Shown here one piece after another: positions 60,933 to 64,000 of a stretch of 64,000 nt of DNA. The first letter of the stretch is position 1, and the number at the start of each line of letters is the position of its first letter. The DNA comes from Arthrobacter sp. S41 (GTDB lineage: Bacteria > Actinomycetota > Actinomycetes > Actinomycetales > Micrococcaceae), in assembly GCF_004320535.1 (NCBI RefSeq), contig NZ_SIHY01000001.1, positions 1 through 64,000 of the forward strand. Reading direction: 5' to 3'. The position numbers were made by a program, and so were the translations under genes. The notes beneath the pieces were generated by a model, which had not been told where the DNA came from, did no database searches, and saw nothing but the letters and a program-made list of their open reading frames with translations.

Positions 60933-60960
60933 CTTCGCTCCTTTTTTATGCCCAGAAAGG
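60914..60960 (+). terminator. terminator overlapping the tail-terminator stop, with cassette
   Basis: AAGGAGCGAAGCT (60914-60926) and AGCTTCGCTCCTT (60931-60943), perfect, then a T-tract and TGCCCAGAAAGG (60949-60960). Confidence 0.85.
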
Positions 60961-60968
60961 GGTAAGTC

Positions 60969-61502
60969 ATGGGTAATATCGCCCAGAACGTACGCGTTGC
61001 GACTACCGGCGCCGTCTCGTTTGCGCCGATTGCGACGGTGCTACCGCTTGATGCTGTTGCGGCATTGGCGGCCACATTCAAGGATGTTGGCTATGTCGGT
61101 CCAGACGGCGTTACGCAGGCCATTGAGACTGACGTAACCGACATTACGGCGTGGCAGAACGGCGACACTGTTCGCAAGGTTCAGACCTCGCATGACGTGA
61201 CTTTCCAGCTTGTCATGTTGGAAACAAACGCCTTGTCTCTTCAGATCTACTACGCGGATGCCACCGCAACTGCTTCGGCGGTCAAGGTGACCGGTGCACA
61301 GTCGCCACACAACGTCGTTGTCATTGACGTACTTGACGAAAAGCATTCGATTCGAATCGTCTTGCCAGATGCTCAGGTGACCGAGCGCGGCGAAATCGTT
61401 TACCAGAACGAAGAGGCGACCGGCTACGACATCACTCTGACCGCGTACCCAGACGCGGACGGCGTGAAGGCTTACATCTACTTGGATGACGGCGAAGTTT
61501 AG
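60969..61502 (+). CDS. major tail protein
   Basis: A 177-residue beta-rich tube subunit. A repeat-like strand pattern (VRKVQTSHDVTFQLVMLETN) and the place after the tail terminator and before the chaperones make this the tail-tube protein. ATG 60969. Confidence 0.88.
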   Translation: MGNIAQNVRVATTGAVSFAPIATVLPLDAVAALAATFKDVGYVGPDGVTQAIETDVTDITAWQNGDTVRKVQTSHDVTFQLVMLETNALSLQIYYADATATASAVKVTGAQSPHNVVVIDVLDEKHSIRIVLPDAQVTERGEIVYQNEEATGYDITLTAYPDADGVKAYIYLDDGEV

Positions 61503-61516
61503 CCACTAACAAACCA

Positions 61517-61554
61517 CCTGTCGGGCGCGCTTTAGCGGGGCCGCGTCCGACAGG
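61517..61554 (+). terminator. hairpin after the major tail gene
   Basis: CCTGTCGGGCGCG (61517-61529) with CGCGTCCGACAGG (61542-61554), 13 bp with one wobble, T-run 12-18 bases later. Confidence 0.75.
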
Positions 61555-61601
61555 CTTCTAAACTTTTTTGCCCCGCTCACCATTTTTTAGGAGGCCCCGC
61601 T

Positions 61602-61952
61602 GTGGCTGATGCAATCAAGGTAACTGATTCAACAAAGATTCCTGCTGGCGCTAAGAAACCTCAGGACCGCAAAAAGAAAGTCGTTGTTGAAGACGGCTAT
61701 CGAGTTCTTGAACTTCGCGGTGTTGAGCTTCGAATCCGCGAAGAGCTGTTCGATGACTTCGAGCTCTTGGACGAACTGAGCTACGTCGATGAAAACCCCG
61801 GCTATTCTGGCCGCCTGTTGCGTCGCATGGTTGGCCAGCTCAAGTACAACGAACTTATCGAGAAGATCCGTGATGAAGAGACCGGGCGCGTAAGCATTGA
61901 GGCGGGCGCGCAGTTGCTTGCCGACCTGTTGGAGGCAGCAACCCCAAACTAA
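61602..61952 (+). CDS. tail assembly chaperone, short form
   Basis: A 116-residue helical protein (IREELFDDFELLDELSYVDE). Chaperone of the tape-measure protein, made without frameshift. Its stop TAA follows the slippery site CCCAAAC directly. GTG 61602 with AGGAGGCCC upstream. Confidence 0.88.
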   Translation: MADAIKVTDSTKIPAGAKKPQDRKKKVVVEDGYRVLELRGVELRIREELFDDFELLDELSYVDENPGYSGRLLRRMVGQLKYNELIEKIRDEETGRVSIEAGAQLLADLLEAATPN

Positions 61953-62428
61953 CCAAGCTCGCCTATCTCCTAGGGGAGTATGGCGGGCAGGTTAGGGCTG
62001 ATGTTCGCCGTTACTACGGGCTGAGTATGTCAGAGTGGCGGGCGCTCGGCTTAGTTGAGGCGACAGACCTTGTGGTTTATTTGCCTGACGATTCGGTGAC
62101 GTTGACGGCTGTTGCTGGCGGCTGGTCGCTTGCTAACCAATTGGCGGCGGCGCAGGTTGATGAATTGCGCGTGATGATCTGGCAGAAGACCAAGGACGGG
62201 CAACGAGGCAAGAAACAGCCTAAACCTATTCCGCGCCCTGGCTTCGAGGATACGTCTTCGCAGAGCTTCACAGCTAAGCCGGTGTCTATCAAGGAAATGC
62301 AAAAGCGTATTGCTGAGCGCCGTGCTCGACAGCCTGACGATGGGCTTGTTGAGTATCGGGCGCGTGACGGTCGGATGATTCGAGTCACGCCAAAGCAAGC
62401 CGCTTATTTCAATCGTAAAACCCGCTAA
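61602..62428 (+). CDS. tail assembly chaperone, -1 frameshifted long form
   Basis: Joins 61602-61949 to 61949-62428 by a -1 shift. After the slip the frame reads LTKLAYLLGEYGGQVRADVR and stays open to 62428; the AYLLGEYGGQVRAD segment is typical of the downstream chaperone frame, and it lies upstream of the first ATG (62027) of that frame, which supports frameshifting over independent initiation. The fused product is about 275 residues. It binds the tape-measure protein. Confidence 0.88.
61943..61949 (+). promoter_or_regulatory. -1 programmed frameshift slippery site
   Basis: C CCA AAC, read in the zero frame, is a canonical X-XXY-YYZ heptamer. It ends right before the zero-frame TAA (61950-61952), so both tRNAs can re-pair after a -1 step and bypass the stop. 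Confidence 0.88.
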
Positions 62429-62441
62429 ATATCTTACCGCT

Positions 62442-62476
62442 GAGGGGTTGGACGTTCACTCGTTCAACCCCTCTTT
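62442..62476 (+). terminator. hairpin before the tape-measure gene
   Basis: GAGGGGTTG (62442-62450) and CAACCCCTC (62465-62473) followed by TTT. The next gene begins 38 bases later. Confidence 0.75.
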
Positions 62477-62511
62477 AGCGCGCCCGCACGACGGGCGGGA
62501 AAGGGTGTTTT

Positions 62512-64000
62512 GTGGCTACCAATCTAGCAACCGCCTATGTCCAAATTCAGGCTGTTACTCAGGGAATGGGTAAGCAACTTCAAAAGGATTTCGGGGGAGC
62601 AGCTGACACCGCTGGCGATAAGGCGGGCAAGACTTCGGGTAAGAAGTTTGGCGGGGCTTTCGCTGGCGTGGTCAAGAAGGCTGGCGCGATTGGGGCGGCG
62701 GTTGCGGTCGGTTTGGCTGCTAAGGGTGGCATCTCTCGTGCCCTGAATATTGAGAACGCTCAGGCGAAACTCAAGGGTTTGGGAAACGACACTCAAACGG
62801 TTTCCAAGATCATGGACAACGCTCTCGCGTCGGTGTCCGGCACATCGTTTGGTTTGGGCGAAGCGGCTACGACTGCAGCTGGCGCTGTAGCGGCAGGCAT
62901 CAAGCCCGGTGAAGCGCTTGAGCGAATGCTGAAGTCTGTTGCTAACTCGGCGGCTTCGGCTGGCGTTGGCATGGATGAAATGGGTGCGATCTATAACAAG
63001 GTCGCGACCTCTAATAAGGCGCAGGGTGACGTTCTCGCGCAGGTCAACGAAAAGGGTATTCCTCTAACGGCAACCCTTGCAAAGCAACTCGGCAAGACTG
63101 GCGCTGAAGTCGAAAAAATGGCTTCGAAGGGCGAGATTGGCTTCAAAGAGTTCGAAGCCGCCATGACTCAGGCATCCGGCACCGTTGCCGCCGAAATGGG
63201 CAAAACTTTCACCGGCTCCATGGCTAACCTTTCTGCAGCCGGTTCCCGTATCGGTGCAACGGTTATGACCCCATTTTTGGAGATTGCCCGCGTTGGCGCT
63301 AACGCCCTAATTCCCGTCTTGGATGGAATCAATAAGGCGATTGCACCCGCTATGGCGAGTTTCGGCGCATGGGCTCAACAGAACATTCCAGGCGTGTTTA
63401 CGGCGATTAGCGACGCGGTTTCGCGGGTGGGTAGCGCGCTTGGCCCGCTGGCCGCTCAGATGACTGCAACCATGACGCCAATGCTCGCACAACTGGGTAG
63501 TGCTATTGGCCCGTTGATTACTCAGATTGGCGCGGCGCTGGGGCCGGTGTTCGCGCAGATTAGCGCGGCGATCACACCGCTTATTCCTCAGATTGTCGAG
63601 TTTGCTACGTCGTTCTCGCCAATCGGAATTATTGTTCAAGCGCTGTTGCCGGTATTGCCTCAGATTGCGGCGATGCTGGGAACTCTTGGCGTGGCGTTTG
63701 GGCAGATTGTGGCGGCGGTCCTTCCGTTGGCTACAACCCTGATGACAGCAATCGTGCCTGTGTTCATGCAACTGGTGTCAACGATTTTGCCGGTTGTTAT
63801 CCAGTTGGTGACAACGCTTGTTTCAGCGTTCGCCCCATTGGTGGCGCAACTTGTGACCGCGTTGGCCCCGATTCTGAGTCAGCTCGCAACGAGTGTTTTG
63901 CCGTTGCTTGGTCAAGCGTTCGCGGCGATCTTGGGCGCGATCATGCCTGTGGTCAACGTGATTCTTGCGATTCTGATTCCGGCGCTTCAGTTCTTGATGC
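62512..64000 (+). CDS. tape-measure protein, cut by the window end
   Basis: At least 496 residues, still open at 64000. Start GTG 62512 with GGGAAAGGG upstream. N-terminus TNLATAYVQIQAVTQGMGKQ, then the tape-measure region with FGLGEAATTAAGAVAAGIKP and GDVLAQVNEKGIPLTATLAK, then long hydrophobic Ala/Ile/Val/Leu/Gln repeats. It sets tail length and follows the chaperones as expected. The C-terminus is outside. Confidence 0.9.
   Translation, partial: MATNLATAYVQIQAVTQGMGKQLQKDFGGAADTAGDKAGKTSGKKFGGAFAGVVKKAGAIGAAVAVGLAAKGGISRALNIENAQAKLKGLGNDTQTVSKIMDNALASVSGTSFGLGEAATTAAGAVAAGIKPGEALERMLKSVANSAASAGVGMDEMGAIYNKVATSNKAQGDVLAQVNEKGIPLTATLAKQLGKTGAEVEKMASKGEIGFKEFEAAMTQASGTVAAEMGKTFTGSMANLSAAGSRIGATVMTPFLEIARVGANALIPVLDGINKAIAPAMASFGAWAQQNIPGVFTAISDAVSRVGSALGPLAAQMTATMTPMLAQLGSAIGPLITQIGAALGPVFAQISAAITPLIPQIVEFATSFSPIGIIVQALLPVLPQIAAMLGTLGVAFGQIVAAVLPLATTLMTAIVPVFMQLVSTILPVVIQLVTTLVSAFAPLVAQLVTALAPILSQLATSVLPLLGQAFAAILGAIMPVVNVILAILIPALQFLM

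Larger units (their letters stand above)
30925..64000 (+). mobile_element. prophage (siphovirus type), left end to window edge
   Basis: From the tRNA-Pro 3' half onward all genes are phage-like: integrase, divergent repressors, recombination and replication genes, HNH, terminase, portal, capsid, tail and tape measure. Gene density, ATGA overlaps and the loss of metabolic genes change sharply at the tRNA. The exact left junction (attL) is taken to lie within the tRNA 3' part; attR is outside the window. Structural ORFs appear intact, so the element may be inducible. Confidence 0.93.

Noticed and set aside
63307-63771. Reverse ORF of 154 residues in the tape-measure gene
   Set aside because: A shadow of the Gln/Ala/Leu-rich repeats of the forward gene; Arg/His/Asn-rich nonsense translation.

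Overview
The window looks like a high-GC Gram-positive chromosome (Actinobacteria, most likely Micrococcaceae close to Arthrobacter or Glutamicibacter). The evidence is the recN-pyrG-nudix-xerD-parA-scpA-scpB-pseudouridine synthase-tyrA-cmk-der gene order, the frequent GTG/TTG starts, and a prophage with an actinophage gene order. The genus is an inference; no search was possible.

Host part, 1-30966. The window opens in the 3' end of a 5S rRNA gene with two rrn terminators. Next come a very repetitive RGG/DNRGGF protein with a TPR-like middle and an acidic tail, a HAD phosphatase, a 57-residue linker ORF, tlyA, nadK, recN, pyrG, a Nudix hydrolase, xerD and a MutT-like Nudix. A reverse-strand XRE/DUF2975 pair follows. 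The methylcitrate (propionate) locus is a reverse operon gntR-prpD-prpB-prpC facing a divergent prpE, with two identical TGTATACA palindromes between them. A CitA/CitB-type two-component system sits divergent to a DctA-like dicarboxylate carrier. A cytidine-deaminase-like gene precedes the chromosome-segregation block, and a tRNA-Pro(GGG) ends the host part.

Prophage part, about 30925 to beyond 64000. A tyrosine integrase sits just behind tRNA-Pro, the usual sign of integration into a tRNA 3' end. The order is: integrase; an Ltp-type superinfection-exclusion candidate; divergent repressor and Cro-like genes with shared operators; an excisionase-like gene; small early genes with two reverse-strand membrane proteins; a recombination/replication module (YqaJ-like exonuclease, SSB, NrdH redoxin, RecF/SbcC-like ATPase, beta clamp, replication initiator, RusA resolvase); a train of overlapping small ORFs; a tRNA-Thr(TGT) inside a densely folded gene-free region; HNH nuclease; a small primase-polymerase; then packaging, head and tail genes of a siphovirus up to a tape-measure gene cut by the window end. 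Lysis genes, tail fibres and attR lie outside.

Most interesting points: (1) a MuF head protein with a C-terminal toxin-like domain, followed by an ATGA-overlapping acidic small gene that fits an immunity protein; (2) nine GATTC/GAATC motifs phased at 10-12 bp in the 3' end of the replication-initiator gene, a candidate phage origin; (3) a folded RNA region around the prophage tRNA-Thr; (4) a recurrent intergenic cassette of hairpin, T-tract and TGCCC-AAAGG in the prophage; (5) a canonical -1 slippery site CCCAAAC in the tail-chaperone genes.
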